Positions 7,187 to 15,002 of a stretch of 19,958 bases of DNA are shown here, one piece after another. Position 1 is the stretch's first letter, and every line of letters begins with the position of its first letter. The translations under genes and the position numbers were made by a program. The notes under the pieces are model-generated. The model did not search any database. It saw only the letters and a list, made by a program, of their open reading frames with translations, and was not told the origin of the DNA. The DNA comes from an uncultured Lachnospiraceae bacterium (lineage in GTDB: Bacteria; Bacillota; Clostridia; Lachnospirales; Lachnospiraceae). The stretch is from the NCBI GenBank assembly GCA_934418055.1, contig CAKRWX010000016.1, positions 1-19,958 on the forward strand. The letters are read 5' to 3'.

Positions 7187-7283
7187 GTGATGGTTGGATT
7201 TCGCTGCTGAAATTAGATAAGCGATGAATTGCCTGATGGTCTAATGAATCCTATCATGAACATCAGAACAGAATTCATTTTTA

Positions 7284-8186
7284 TCAGCAATGTTCTATCT
7301 CAAAATACCGTTTAAAATACCCGATCACCCTTCGGATATCTGGATCTTTTTCATTTTCTTTCCGGTAAACAAGTGCCATATCATATGTAATATCACACCC
7401 ATCGATCAAATAAAAATTTTTCGGAATTTCCTCATGAAAATCAGTTGCAATGGAAATCGCACTGCAGATTCCCTCTTCTGCCATCATTCTTCCGTAATTC
7501 AAAGTCTGGAATGTTCTCTGGGTATCTGGCTTTATATGATACTTTTTTAATATTTGAATAGCCAGGGATCTCTGATGGGGCATCGACTGGCCTGGCAGTA
7601 TCAATGGCTCCTGTTTTAAATCATCTAAATTAATGTACGGAATTTTCTCTCCTTCTTTTTTATAAGTACGTTGGCTGAAAGGATGTCCAGCTCTTAAAAA
7701 AATGCCGATAGGCAGATGCTGTACAATGGTATAACCAAGCCCACTGACCTCCAGTGGAAAGCTGGTGTATGCCAGGTCGAGTTTTCCTAATTTCACCATC
7801 TCTTCCCGCTCCAGATGTCCCGTCTCAACAAAACTATACCGGAACAGCGAAAAATCCTCTGCCATGGTTTTTAATACCTGAACCGCCGTTTCAGACTGTC
7901 TGATAGACACCCCAATCTTTATAACCTTATTTTTCCTGGTATCGTCTAAAAAACGATGATACTCTTCCACGATCATCTCTGCACTCTTCCGAAAACGGTT
8001 TCCTTCTTCCGAAAGCTCCAGTTTTTTGCCTTTTTTCCGATAAAACAGACTGCACCCGGTCTCCTGCTCCATCTTTTTTAACTGCTGGCTTACTGCCGCC
8101 TCGGTCATATAGTTTTTTTCCGCTACTTTATTCAGGCTTTCCTCCTGAACCATCTGAAGAAATAATTCCATATCTGATATTTTCAT
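7284..8186 (-). CDS. LysR family transcriptional regulator
   Basis: This 300-aa protein has the LysR winged helix-turn-helix at 1-60 (MELFLQMVQEESLNKVAEKN...AAVSQQLKKMEQETG) followed by a linker helix. Its periplasmic-binding-like effector domain (about 95-290) senses a small molecule. The start at 8186 is supported by GGAGGTGATCC upstream, an unusually complete match to the 16S rRNA tail. It is co-directional with, and downstream of, the transporter-esterase pair but has its own extended -10 promoter overlapping their terminator. LysR proteins usually control adjacent genes, so the transporter-esterase operon is the likely target; a LysR-type inverted repeat sits upstream of that operon (11437-11452). 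The inducer may be the transported compound or its hydrolysis product (inference). No clear terminator follows the gene. Confidence 0.9.
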   Translation of the reverse strand: MKISDMELFLQMVQEESLNKVAEKNYMTEAAVSQQLKKMEQETGCSLFYRKKGKKLELSEEGNRFRKSAEMIVEEYHRFLDDTRKNKVIKIGVSIRQSETAVQVLKTMAEDFSLFRYSFVETGHLEREEMVKLGKLDLAYTSFPLEVSGLGYTIVQHLPIGIFLRAGHPFSQRTYKKEGEKIPYINLDDLKQEPLILPGQSMPHQRSLAIQILKKYHIKPDTQRTFQTLNYGRMMAEEGICSAISIATDFHEEIPKNFYLIDGCDITYDMALVYRKENEKDPDIRRVIGYFKRYFEIEHC

Positions 8187-8223
8187 TGTTTCAGGATCAC
8201 CTCCCCGCATCATTTTTAACACT

Positions 8224-8232
8224 ATTATAGCA
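8224..8232 (-). promoter_or_regulatory. Extended -10 promoter for the LysR gene
   Basis: Minus-strand TGC-TATAAT matches an extended -10 box, 38-46 bp before the start codon. It lies directly downstream of the esterase terminator hairpin, so no strong -35 is needed or seen. Confidence 0.5.
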
Positions 8233-8234
8233 GA

Positions 8235-8263
8235 AAAAAGCCTGACTGCACATCAGGCTTTTT
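8235..8263. terminator. Intrinsic terminator of the transporter-esterase operon
   Basis: AAAAAGCCTGA (8235-8245) pairs perfectly with 8253-8263 around a 7-nt loop, with T-runs in both directions. It lies 16 bp after the esterase stop codon. Confidence 0.9.
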
Positions 8264-8278
8264 CTTACTTTCTGGTAT

Positions 8279-10012
8279 TTACTTTATTTCCCGTCCCATA
8301 TAGTAACGTTTACCACTGGCATCTTTATGAAACCGGCATAAGAAATCATCGTAACTGATCCGGCTTTCCTCTGCGTAATTCGCATGAGGCATATCATCTA
8401 CCAGGCCAAGCGTGAGCATCGGAACACCATTTTTCCGCCATATATAGTACTCGATCGGATAACACTCGTAAGTGTCATATTCCATTTCCATTTCATTTTC
8501 TTCTAATACATAGCGTAGGAACTGATCCAACTGGCACTGGGGATCGGAAATATTCGGAACCGGAGCACCAAACATGGCATCTTTTTTCCCTGCAAGCAGA
8601 TAAATCGGTACGCCCTTTATCTCCTTCTCCGCACCGGTTGGCAGTTCTATCCCCTTTGCCCCCGGAAATGTAAATCCAGACCATGGAGCGACTGCCGCAA
8701 ACAGATCCGATGCCTGGTATGCACAGCAGGCCGCCATATAACCGCCGGAAGACTGACCGCAGGCATAAATCCGTCCATCATCAACTGGCTGACGCTGCTG
8801 CAGATCTTTTATCATTGCACGGACAAATGGCATACTGTCGATCTCTGTTCCCTGATAATTTCCATTCCACAGACGTACTCCACGGTATCCTTCCGGGCGG
8901 ATCTGGTAAAGATCCGCCGTTGGGAAAAGAGCGATAAATCCACGTTCTTCCGCAACCAGGCTCATATCCGTAATATCAAAAAAGCTCTGTCCATTTCCGC
9001 CTCTGCCGTGAAATACTACGACAACCGGAAGTTTTTTGTCTGTGTCACGAAAACGCTCTGGAATATACTCATACCATTCCCGTTTCATTCCCCCCACTAC
9101 CATCTGATGGTAATCAGCTCCATTTTCTTTCACTGCCGGATCCCGGTAGTAGCGGAGTACCTTATTTCCATAAGAACGGTGCCGTCTTGCTGCCCCGATG
9201 TAATCCCAGACATAGCTTAACAGATCCTCCGTCAGATCTTCAAGATGATATCCTAACGTCACCCTTACCTGGGAGATCTGGGCATCATTGATCGATGAAA
9301 TCCTGGAAAGGTTCTTCGGCATATAGATTTCCGTTTTACGTGAATCATACACCGGCTCCTGCTGTGCGTGGTTTTCCATCATCCAGTATGCTTTTACGGC
9401 CTTCAACGCCTCTGTTTCTTCCTGTTCCAAAAACCAGACCGGAAGCTGTCCTTTTTTACCTGATATGAACATCTCTTCTGACTGGATTCCCTGATCCTGG
9501 TCAGGACAGAACTCCATCTGTGTTTCATCTGTGATCTGTCCAAAAAATGCTGCTCCAGACCAGTCACTTCCCATGGTCAGCATGGCTTTTAAAACCGCCT
9601 GGCTTCCTTCTTCAAAACCCATGGTGTAAAAGCAGTCCTGCATAGCCACAAAATATTCTCTTCCCTGCAGTTTTTTATATGCCGCATTCAACAATTTTGA
9701 GGTTTTTTCTCCGTGATCCTCTTTTTCCGCCCGGATAACCGCAAGCAGCACTCCCCTGTTTTCAGCAAAATCACAGACTCCATACTGACAGATAAATTCC
9801 TCCTCTGACATTTTCTCTGGTGAAGCGGCCACAAGTACTGGATCATTATTGTTCCAGGACTTTGGAATGTAAACCAGCATTCTTCCCTGGACATCCGGGG
9901 TTTTCAACTCCATGAAAAGAGCTCCATGCACCTGACACTTTTCCGGTTCCATAAGATCCACTGGAACATCACACTGTTTTTGTGGCAATACAGCCCATTT
10001 CATTGTCTCCAT
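8279..10012 (-). CDS. Two-part PHB depolymerase/LpqC-like esterase with a degenerate N-terminal half
   Basis: This 577-aa protein has no signal peptide, so it is probably cytoplasmic. The C-terminal half (about 305-575) is an alpha/beta hydrolase of the polyhydroxybutyrate depolymerase/feruloyl-esterase-like group: VVVFHGRGGNGQ oxyanion loop (332-342), GQSSGG nucleophile elbow (Ser421), probable Asp478 (AGKKDAMF) and His543 (DDMPHANY). The N-terminal half (about 40-230) seems to repeat the same fold in degenerate form: MLVYIPKSW aligns with the later YEYIPERF, FAENRGVLLAVI with VAEERGFIALFP, and GFEEG (132-136) takes the place of GQSSG, losing the serine. GGAGGA lies eight bases before the start. 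It is 15 bp downstream of the transporter gene, suggesting one operon: import of an esterified anion followed by internal cleavage. The substrate is unknown. Confidence 0.8.
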   Translation of the reverse strand: METMKWAVLPQKQCDVPVDLMEPEKCQVHGALFMELKTPDVQGRMLVYIPKSWNNNDPVLVAASPEKMSEEEFICQYGVCDFAENRGVLLAVIRAEKEDHGEKTSKLLNAAYKKLQGREYFVAMQDCFYTMGFEEGSQAVLKAMLTMGSDWSGAAFFGQITDETQMEFCPDQDQGIQSEEMFISGKKGQLPVWFLEQEETEALKAVKAYWMMENHAQQEPVYDSRKTEIYMPKNLSRISSINDAQISQVRVTLGYHLEDLTEDLLSYVWDYIGAARRHRSYGNKVLRYYRDPAVKENGADYHQMVVGGMKREWYEYIPERFRDTDKKLPVVVVFHGRGGNGQSFFDITDMSLVAEERGFIALFPTADLYQIRPEGYRGVRLWNGNYQGTEIDSMPFVRAMIKDLQQRQPVDDGRIYACGQSSGGYMAACCAYQASDLFAAVAPWSGFTFPGAKGIELPTGAEKEIKGVPIYLLAGKKDAMFGAPVPNISDPQCQLDQFLRYVLEENEMEMEYDTYECYPIEYYIWRKNGVPMLTLGLVDDMPHANYAEESRISYDDFLCRFHKDASGKRYYMGREIK

Positions 10013-10027
10013 GTTACAGTTCCTCCT

Positions 10028-11320
10028 TTAAAATGCAGGATAGATCGTCATAATCCATGCCACATTTACAATTGTTAAAAGAATGGATGGAAGAATACTC
10101 ATCTTGATCATATCCTTCTGGCTATAACCGCCAAGACCCATAACCATATTTACCGTTGCTGTTGCCATTGGTGTCATAAAGGATGCCAGAGAACCAGATA
10201 AGGTCAGCAGCATCGGTCCGATCGGGTTGCAGCCAATGGCATTGCAGGTCAGAATGGCGATTGGCGCAAAAATGTTAGAAACCGCACGGTTATTCATAAA
10301 CTGGGTCAGGATAAATGGAGCAAGGAAAAATACCAGTCCGATCACATAACCATTGGTTGTATTTCCGATCATATTTGCTACTGCGCTTCCCACTGCCTCA
10401 CCTGCTCCAGTTGCAGTCAACGCATTTCCCATAGCCAGAACACCCACATACATCATAACGATTCCACCCAGAGAAGCAGCCGCATAAGCCTCTTTGGAAG
10501 ATAATACACCAGTAGCACAGATTACCAGAGCGCCGATTAATGTAATGATCCAGGATGGAACATTGATGGTATCCGCAAACAACAGTCCAACGATCACAAA
10601 CAGGAATGTGCCATAACCAACAACCTCTTTAAACGGAGATAATACTTTCTGCTCTTTTTCTTTTCCCTTTGTCTCCTGCATTTTCACAGGTGCCAGATCC
10701 GGGCTGAATTTCGGTGCCAGAAAAGCTGCATAAATACAGATGATCACAAGGCTTGGAAGACGGGCGATCATTGGATCCCAGAAGCTGAGCTGATATCCAA
10801 CTGCACCGTTGGCTTCAAGGAAACCATTATACTGTGCGAATGTTGCTGCACTGCCGCCGATCGGAAGTGTCGCGCATGTGGAAATGGATACGATACCGAT
10901 GGCAAATAACATCTTAGAACGGCTGAATCCCATGTTATCGCACATTGCAAATACGATTGGGAACATGATTGCAAATGCCGCTGAGGAACTACCAGAAATC
11001 TGTGCTAATAACATGGTGATCACCACGTAGCCCAGTAAGATCATGGTAAAAGAACCTTTGCTGATCTTATTTACCAATGCAGAAACTTTGTGTACTGCCT
11101 GTGTCCTTGATAACCCTTCTGAAACGATAAACATGGTTGCCATTACGATCGTATTGGAGTTGGAAAATCCAGCCAATGCCGTTTTTGCTTCCAGGCACCC
11201 TGTTAAAACCAATGCTACCATAGCTGTTAAAGCTACTACTGTCTTTGAAATTTTATTTTGCATATAACCCAATATCATCAAAATAAAAATTGCAATACAA
11301 ATTCCAAATTGTGCATTCAT
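10028..11320 (-). CDS. DASS/SLC13 family anion transporter
   Basis: This 430-aa, very hydrophobic protein has about 10-12 membrane segments. The family-typical region FSNSNTIVMATMFIVSEGLSRTQAV (about 51-75) is followed by QISGSSSAAFAIMFPIV and a matching second-half motif, FMNNRAVSNIFAPIAI...CNPIGPMLLTLSGSLASFMTP. These repeated Ser/Asn-rich hairpins are the substrate and Na+ sites of divalent anion:Na+ symporters (citrate, succinate, sulfate and related acids). Which anion is carried cannot be read from the sequence. The start is preceded by GGGGG seven bases upstream. It is first in an operon with the esterase at 8279-10012 and has a promoter plus a likely LysR-type activator site upstream. 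A hydrophilic insertion (about 205-225, KMQETKGKEKEQK) is a cytoplasmic loop. Confidence 0.88.
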   Translation of the reverse strand: MNAQFGICIAIFILMILGYMQNKISKTVVALTAMVALVLTGCLEAKTALAGFSNSNTIVMATMFIVSEGLSRTQAVHKVSALVNKISKGSFTMILLGYVVITMLLAQISGSSSAAFAIMFPIVFAMCDNMGFSRSKMLFAIGIVSISTCATLPIGGSAATFAQYNGFLEANGAVGYQLSFWDPMIARLPSLVIICIYAAFLAPKFSPDLAPVKMQETKGKEKEQKVLSPFKEVVGYGTFLFVIVGLLFADTINVPSWIITLIGALVICATGVLSSKEAYAAASLGGIVMMYVGVLAMGNALTATGAGEAVGSAVANMIGNTTNGYVIGLVFFLAPFILTQFMNNRAVSNIFAPIAILTCNAIGCNPIGPMLLTLSGSLASFMTPMATATVNMVMGLGGYSQKDMIKMSILPSILLTIVNVAWIMTIYPAF

Positions 11321-11386
11321 AAGATAACCCCCTATTTTTATCTGATACGTTCTGCTCCCGGCCAGGAATGCTTCTTTGTGTTAATT

Positions 11387-11416
11387 ATTATAAATCAACA
11401 ACCAATTTTCGTCTAA
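11387..11416 (-). promoter_or_regulatory. Promoter of the transporter-esterase operon
   Basis: Minus-strand TATAAT (11392-11387) lies 18 bp from a weak -35, TTAGAC (11416-11411). A perfect -10 with a poor -35 is typical of an activator-dependent promoter. The predicted start is near 11380, with a leader of about 60 nt. Confidence 0.6.
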
Positions 11417-11436
11417 TCAATATAATTTTTGCACAT

Positions 11437-11452
11437 ATAAGCAAATACTTAT
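11437..11452. promoter_or_regulatory. Probable LysR-type activator site
   Basis: ATAAG-N6-CTTAT is a perfect interrupted palindrome centred about 65 bp before the predicted start of the transporter gene, the classical position of a LysR recognition site. The adjacent LysR gene (7284-8186) is the obvious candidate regulator. Confidence 0.5.
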
Positions 11453-11493
11453 TAGTTGTTTCTCTTATATGAAAAAGAATCCTGTCCAGAGGC

Positions 11494-11530
11494 TTTTGTA
11501 TCATAGGTCCCAATTTCCTATGATACAAAA
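11494..11530. repeat. Perfect 14-bp inverted repeat with a 9-nt loop
   Basis: TTTTGTATCATAGG (11494-11507) pairs with 11517-11530. It has no T-run after it in either direction, so it is not a simple terminator. It sits directly beside the operon terminator at 11529-11574 and shares its A/T run. It may be an operator, an attenuator partner or a repeat-element end; I cannot decide. Confidence 0.6.
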
Positions 11531-11574
11531 AAGACATGAACTCCAGTTTGATCTATCTAGATTCCATGTCTTTT
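11529..11574 (-). terminator. Terminator of the MMPL-GLUG-HTH operon
   Basis: AAAAGACATG (11529-11538) pairs perfectly with CATGTCTTTT (11565-11574) around a 26-nt loop. On the minus strand the stem is followed by six Ts (11532-11527). It lies 17 bp after the stop of the small HTH gene. Confidence 0.7.
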
Positions 11575-11590
11575 CCATCTTAAGTTATGA

Positions 11591-11944
11591 TTACCGTATA
11601 AACGACTTCACCTTCGACTTCGGCACCAGCGCCTGATACCCCTTCACGCTCCCGGTCTCTGGATCTTTGGTGCAGCATTTTTTCCACATGCGGGAGACCA
11701 TGCCGGGACCCATGCCGGTGATTCGGAAGATCTCCTGAGGGGAACAGCCTTTGCGGTAAAGCTCAATGGCGCGTTTGCGGTTGCGGTAAACGCAGCGCTG
11801 GCCTAAGTTCATGGCGGACTCATCAATGTCCTGCCATGAACTTTCCTCAACTCTGTCCGTCTTCGCAGGTTCCGGCTGCTTCTGCTGTGTCACTTCCGCC
11901 ATCGCCGTCATTTCCGTCTCCGGTCTGCTCTTCTCCTTCTTCAT
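11591..11944 (-). CDS. Small helix-turn-helix protein overlapping the GLUG surface protein gene
   Basis: This 117-aa frame has a polar, disordered first third (about 1-45) and a helix-turn-helix-like region, RAIELYRKGCSPQEIFRITG followed by MGPGMVSRMWKKC (about 58-90). The tail is basic (TGSVKGYQALVPKSKVKSF). The fold resembles transposase-type or sigma-like HTH domains; I do not recognise a named family. The first ATG (11944) lies inside the preceding gene in another frame, giving a 98-nt overlap, with GAGG eight bases upstream. An internal start at Met45 (11812) would remove the overlap but has no ribosome binding site. The terminator at 11529-11574 follows, so it is probably the last gene of the exporter operon. 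It could be a regulator of that operon, or a transposon leftover. Confidence 0.6.
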   Translation of the reverse strand: MKKEKSRPETEMTAMAEVTQQKQPEPAKTDRVEESSWQDIDESAMNLGQRCVYRNRKRAIELYRKGCSPQEIFRITGMGPGMVSRMWKKCCTKDPETGSVKGYQALVPKSKVKSFIR

Positions 11945-14900
11945 GGGCTTTTCCTCTTTTCTTCTTCACAAGAACCACACCAATCACTGCCGCAAGCACT
12001 GCCACGGCTCCGGCTGCTGCTGCGTATTTCCATGCCTGGCTCTTCTTTAAGATCACGATGGTACCCTTGGCCGGAGCCGTAAATACCAGATAAGAACCAT
12101 CCACTTCTGTATCCAGAAGCTCCACGCTGCCATCTTTCACGATTCCTGCTGTCAGGCTTCCTTTTCCTTCTGCCAGCAGATGCAGGATCACTTGATCCGG
12201 CACATCTGCGCCCTCTGGTACTGTCACCTCATAATCATAAGCTTTGCCCAGCTGATATCCCTCTGGTGCAGCAACACCTGTCAGAACCGTCTCTGTGCGG
12301 ATCAGCTTGCTTCCCGGATAGAACTCGGCCTCTGCTAACAGGGACGCCTTCTTGTCATCATCAGAAGCAATGGTGGTGTGATATGGCTGGTAAACGGCAT
12401 GTACCTTGATATTGCCGGTGATGTTGCTTAAATCCACATCCTCCCACTGGTAATAATAACCATCCTTCTGTGGGATCGCCGGGATCTCGGAAGCCTTTAC
12501 GCTGCTGCCATATTCACAGTAAATGGTCTTCACTGCATTGTCATCCACCAGGAAAGATACCTGTAACTGGCGGAACCGATCCGGCATCTGCTCTAAAGCC
12601 ATAAAATCATCATAGGACAATCCTGTTGCCTGGCCGTCATAGGTGATGCCATCCACAGCTCCGACGCCGCCATCCACGTAATAGTTGCCTTCCACAGTAC
12701 CATCGGTATCGCCATCTCCGGCAATGCTTCCGATCCACTCGCCGCCATCACTGGTCAGTGTGACCAGCGCGTAGTTTTCGTAGACATTCTTACCCCATCC
12801 GGTCACGCCGCCTATATAGTCATTACCGGTGACCATACACATGCTGTAATTCCGGCGCAGGACGTAATCACTGCTTCCGGTGATACCGCCTACATAATCG
12901 CCATTCGCAGAAGTGATATCGCCATAGTTCTGGTTGCTGATCAGGGCGCCCATATTGGCTTTGCCGACCACGCCTCCGATATAATCCCGTTTACCGGTGA
13001 TATCGCCTTCATTTAAGCATCCCTGGACCGTTGCTTTGGCCTGTCTGACCGTGTTTAATGTCTTTTCCTGATCCGTATCCAGATCCTGCTCCGGATCCAG
13101 ACTGACCTCAACACCGATGATGCCTGCGATACCACCTACCTGATAGTCCGCTTCAATGCTTCCCGTATTGACACAGGCATAGATCGTACCATCCGTTAAT
13201 TCTGTCTGGTCATCATTATCTGACACATCATCAAACAGATCGTCATCCTCCATCTTATCCCGGACCTCCTCGGCCTTGTCGGTAATGGTATTACGGATCT
13301 GGTCGATCTGATCCTCTAACTGCTGTCTCTGGGCCTGGGTCTGGTCTTTGCCGCTCTTTAAGCTGTCCTGAAGAGAATCTACATGATCAGCAAGACTGTC
13401 GATCTTCACTTCCAGCTCATCATCCATATTTTCCAGATCAGTCTTTAGATTGTTGCGGTTGTACTTGATCTCATCCATCATCACATTGATATCTGAGGTC
13501 AGATCTTCGATCTTATCACCAAAGTCCTCCACTCCGTTAACAGAATCTTCCGTAATGGAGCCCATCAGATCCGGAACCGCTTCGGATACCTTCTGCATAT
13601 TTTCATACAGCTGGGAAAGCAGCTCATAACGGTGCTGCAGCCATGCCTTCAATGCGTCTGTATCCGTCAGGTCGCCGTCATAGCGCTCCTTTAATTCCTT
13701 ACGGATAGCGTCAGAATCGTGGATCAGCTGCTGGAGTGCGCGTACCTTGCTCTTAGAAGAATCCTTTATCAGACGCAGATGCAGATGATCCAGGGTCTCC
13801 TGCATATCGTTGGTTGTAGAATCCAGGTCATTGTTCATCTTATCGATGTCTTCCCGGTATACATCCTTGTAAAACTTTCCGATATCCCGTACCTGATCCA
13901 TGTTGTCACCGATCTGATCCAGGCTGTCGGTACTCTTATTGGCTGTGTCATCCACCGTTCTTGCCAGAGCCTTGCTGATATCAGAAAGATTGTTTAACTG
14001 GCTGTTTAACTGGTCATACAGATCTTCCTCATAATCAATGGTCAGATATGGCTCAAACTGTCCTACGATACCTCCTGCGTCCTTACGGCCCCTGATATCA
14101 CCCAGGTTGTAGCACTGGCTGATGATACCGCACTGCCGTCCGGCGATTCCACCGATGTTATAGCCGATATGCTCATATCCCACGGTTCCGTAGTTTTTAC
14201 AGTCAGAAATCTTACCCTTAGAATATCCTGCGATTCCACCTGCGTCATTGACCTTTTCCTTCTGGACTGTTTCTTTGATCTTATCGGTATTGATCGAAAG
14301 CTCACCACTGTTAGAATCCTCTACTCCCTGATCAGAAGCGTTGATGTTACCGTGATTTTCACACTGCTCTACCGTTCCGTCATTATTGCCGGTGATTCCA
14401 CCGGTCTTATTATTGCCCGTTGTGACCGAATAGCTTTTACAGCCACGGATCACAGCGCCTTCTTCATTGGTTCCGGCGATTCCACCGATAGCTTCCTGAC
14501 CGCTGACCATACCATGGAACTCGCAATTTTCAATGGTTCCACGGTTCGTTCCGACGATTCCACCAATCTGCTTTTTGCTGCCGTCCGGTTTGACATTGCC
14601 TTTTACGATCAGGCCGTTTACCGCTCCGTCCGCTTCGATGTAACGGAACAGACCAAGATTGGAACCGGAAATGGTAATATTGAGTCCACTGATCACATGG
14701 CCGTTGCCCTGAAAATTGCCGGCAAATACCGCAATCGGCTGGAAATCACTTCCATCTAAGCTGATATCCTGAGTTAAAACAAAGGTTTTTCCCTTGGAAT
14801 AGGACTCGGATACACAGTTTTTGCTCATCTGTACCAGATCATCCACACTGGTGATCACAACCGCATTTTCATCGGTCACAGTCTCAGCCGCCGTCTCCAC

Positions 14901-15002
14901 CTTTACATCTGCCAGCGCCAGAATCGGCTCTGCCTGTGACAGAACCAGGGTAGATGCCAGAAGAGCTGCGGTTCTTCTGCTGTTTAATTTCTGTCTTTTC
15001 AT
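11847..15002 (-). CDS. Secreted, membrane-anchored GLUG-repeat protein with a central coiled coil
   Basis: This 1051-aa protein is not assignable to a named gene. The signal peptide is 1-31 (likely cut after ALA). GLUG repeats occupy about 80-318, recognisable by recurring GGIVGTN, GGIAGTN, GGITGNN, GGIAGYS, GGIAGRQ and GGIVGQF, each followed by a C-x-N/H-x-G strand; these build a right-handed beta-solenoid. A mostly helical, charged region (about 322-600) with heptad-like leucines follows, probably coiled coil. A second GLUG block (about 604-795: GGIAGII, GGVVGKA, GGITGSS, GGVTGWG) leads to an InlB-B/Flg_new-like repeat (about 812-872), further beta domains, and a membrane helix (991-1012) before a basic, Gly/Asp-rich cytoplasmic tail. 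Its ATG overlaps the exporter's stop codon (ATGA), so the two are translationally coupled. Probable extracellular partner of that exporter. Confidence 0.85.
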   Translation of the reverse strand: MKRQKLNSRRTAALLASTLVLSQAEPILALADVKVETAAETVTDENAVVITSVDDLVQMSKNCVSESYSKGKTFVLTQDISLDGSDFQPIAVFAGNFQGNGHVISGLNITISGSNLGLFRYIEADGAVNGLIVKGNVKPDGSKKQIGGIVGTNRGTIENCEFHGMVSGQEAIGGIAGTNEEGAVIRGCKSYSVTTGNNKTGGITGNNDGTVEQCENHGNINASDQGVEDSNSGELSINTDKIKETVQKEKVNDAGGIAGYSKGKISDCKNYGTVGYEHIGYNIGGIAGRQCGIISQCYNLGDIRGRKDAGGIVGQFEPYLTIDYEEDLYDQLNSQLNNLSDISKALARTVDDTANKSTDSLDQIGDNMDQVRDIGKFYKDVYREDIDKMNNDLDSTTNDMQETLDHLHLRLIKDSSKSKVRALQQLIHDSDAIRKELKERYDGDLTDTDALKAWLQHRYELLSQLYENMQKVSEAVPDLMGSITEDSVNGVEDFGDKIEDLTSDINVMMDEIKYNRNNLKTDLENMDDELEVKIDSLADHVDSLQDSLKSGKDQTQAQRQQLEDQIDQIRNTITDKAEEVRDKMEDDDLFDDVSDNDDQTELTDGTIYACVNTGSIEADYQVGGIAGIIGVEVSLDPEQDLDTDQEKTLNTVRQAKATVQGCLNEGDITGKRDYIGGVVGKANMGALISNQNYGDITSANGDYVGGITGSSDYVLRRNYSMCMVTGNDYIGGVTGWGKNVYENYALVTLTSDGGEWIGSIAGDGDTDGTVEGNYYVDGGVGAVDGITYDGQATGLSYDDFMALEQMPDRFRQLQVSFLVDDNAVKTIYCEYGSSVKASEIPAIPQKDGYYYQWEDVDLSNITGNIKVHAVYQPYHTTIASDDDKKASLLAEAEFYPGSKLIRTETVLTGVAAPEGYQLGKAYDYEVTVPEGADVPDQVILHLLAEGKGSLTAGIVKDGSVELLDTEVDGSYLVFTAPAKGTIVILKKSQAWKYAAAAGAVAVLAAVIGVVLVKKKRGKAHEEGEEQTGDGNDGDGGSDTAEAAGTCEDGQS

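Noticed and set aside
7187..7283. Search for a LysR terminator or small gene in the gap after the LysR stop
   Set aside because: No stable hairpin with a T-run and no start-plus-ribosome-site frame could be found.
8683..9220. Plus-strand frames of 84 and 70 codons inside the esterase gene
   Set aside because: Antisense shadows of a gene with intact catalytic motifs; no start signals.
14169..14759. 196-codon open frame on the plus strand, inside the GLUG protein gene
   Set aside because: It lies antisense to a strongly coding, repeat-rich gene and mirrors its codon pattern. It has no family resemblance and no convincing ribosome site.
12618..14765. Regularly spaced short DNA similarities that could suggest a repeat array or CRISPR
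   Set aside because: They follow the GLUG protein repeats (GGI-G codons) in frame with unequal spacing, so they are coding repeats and not DNA-level direct repeats.
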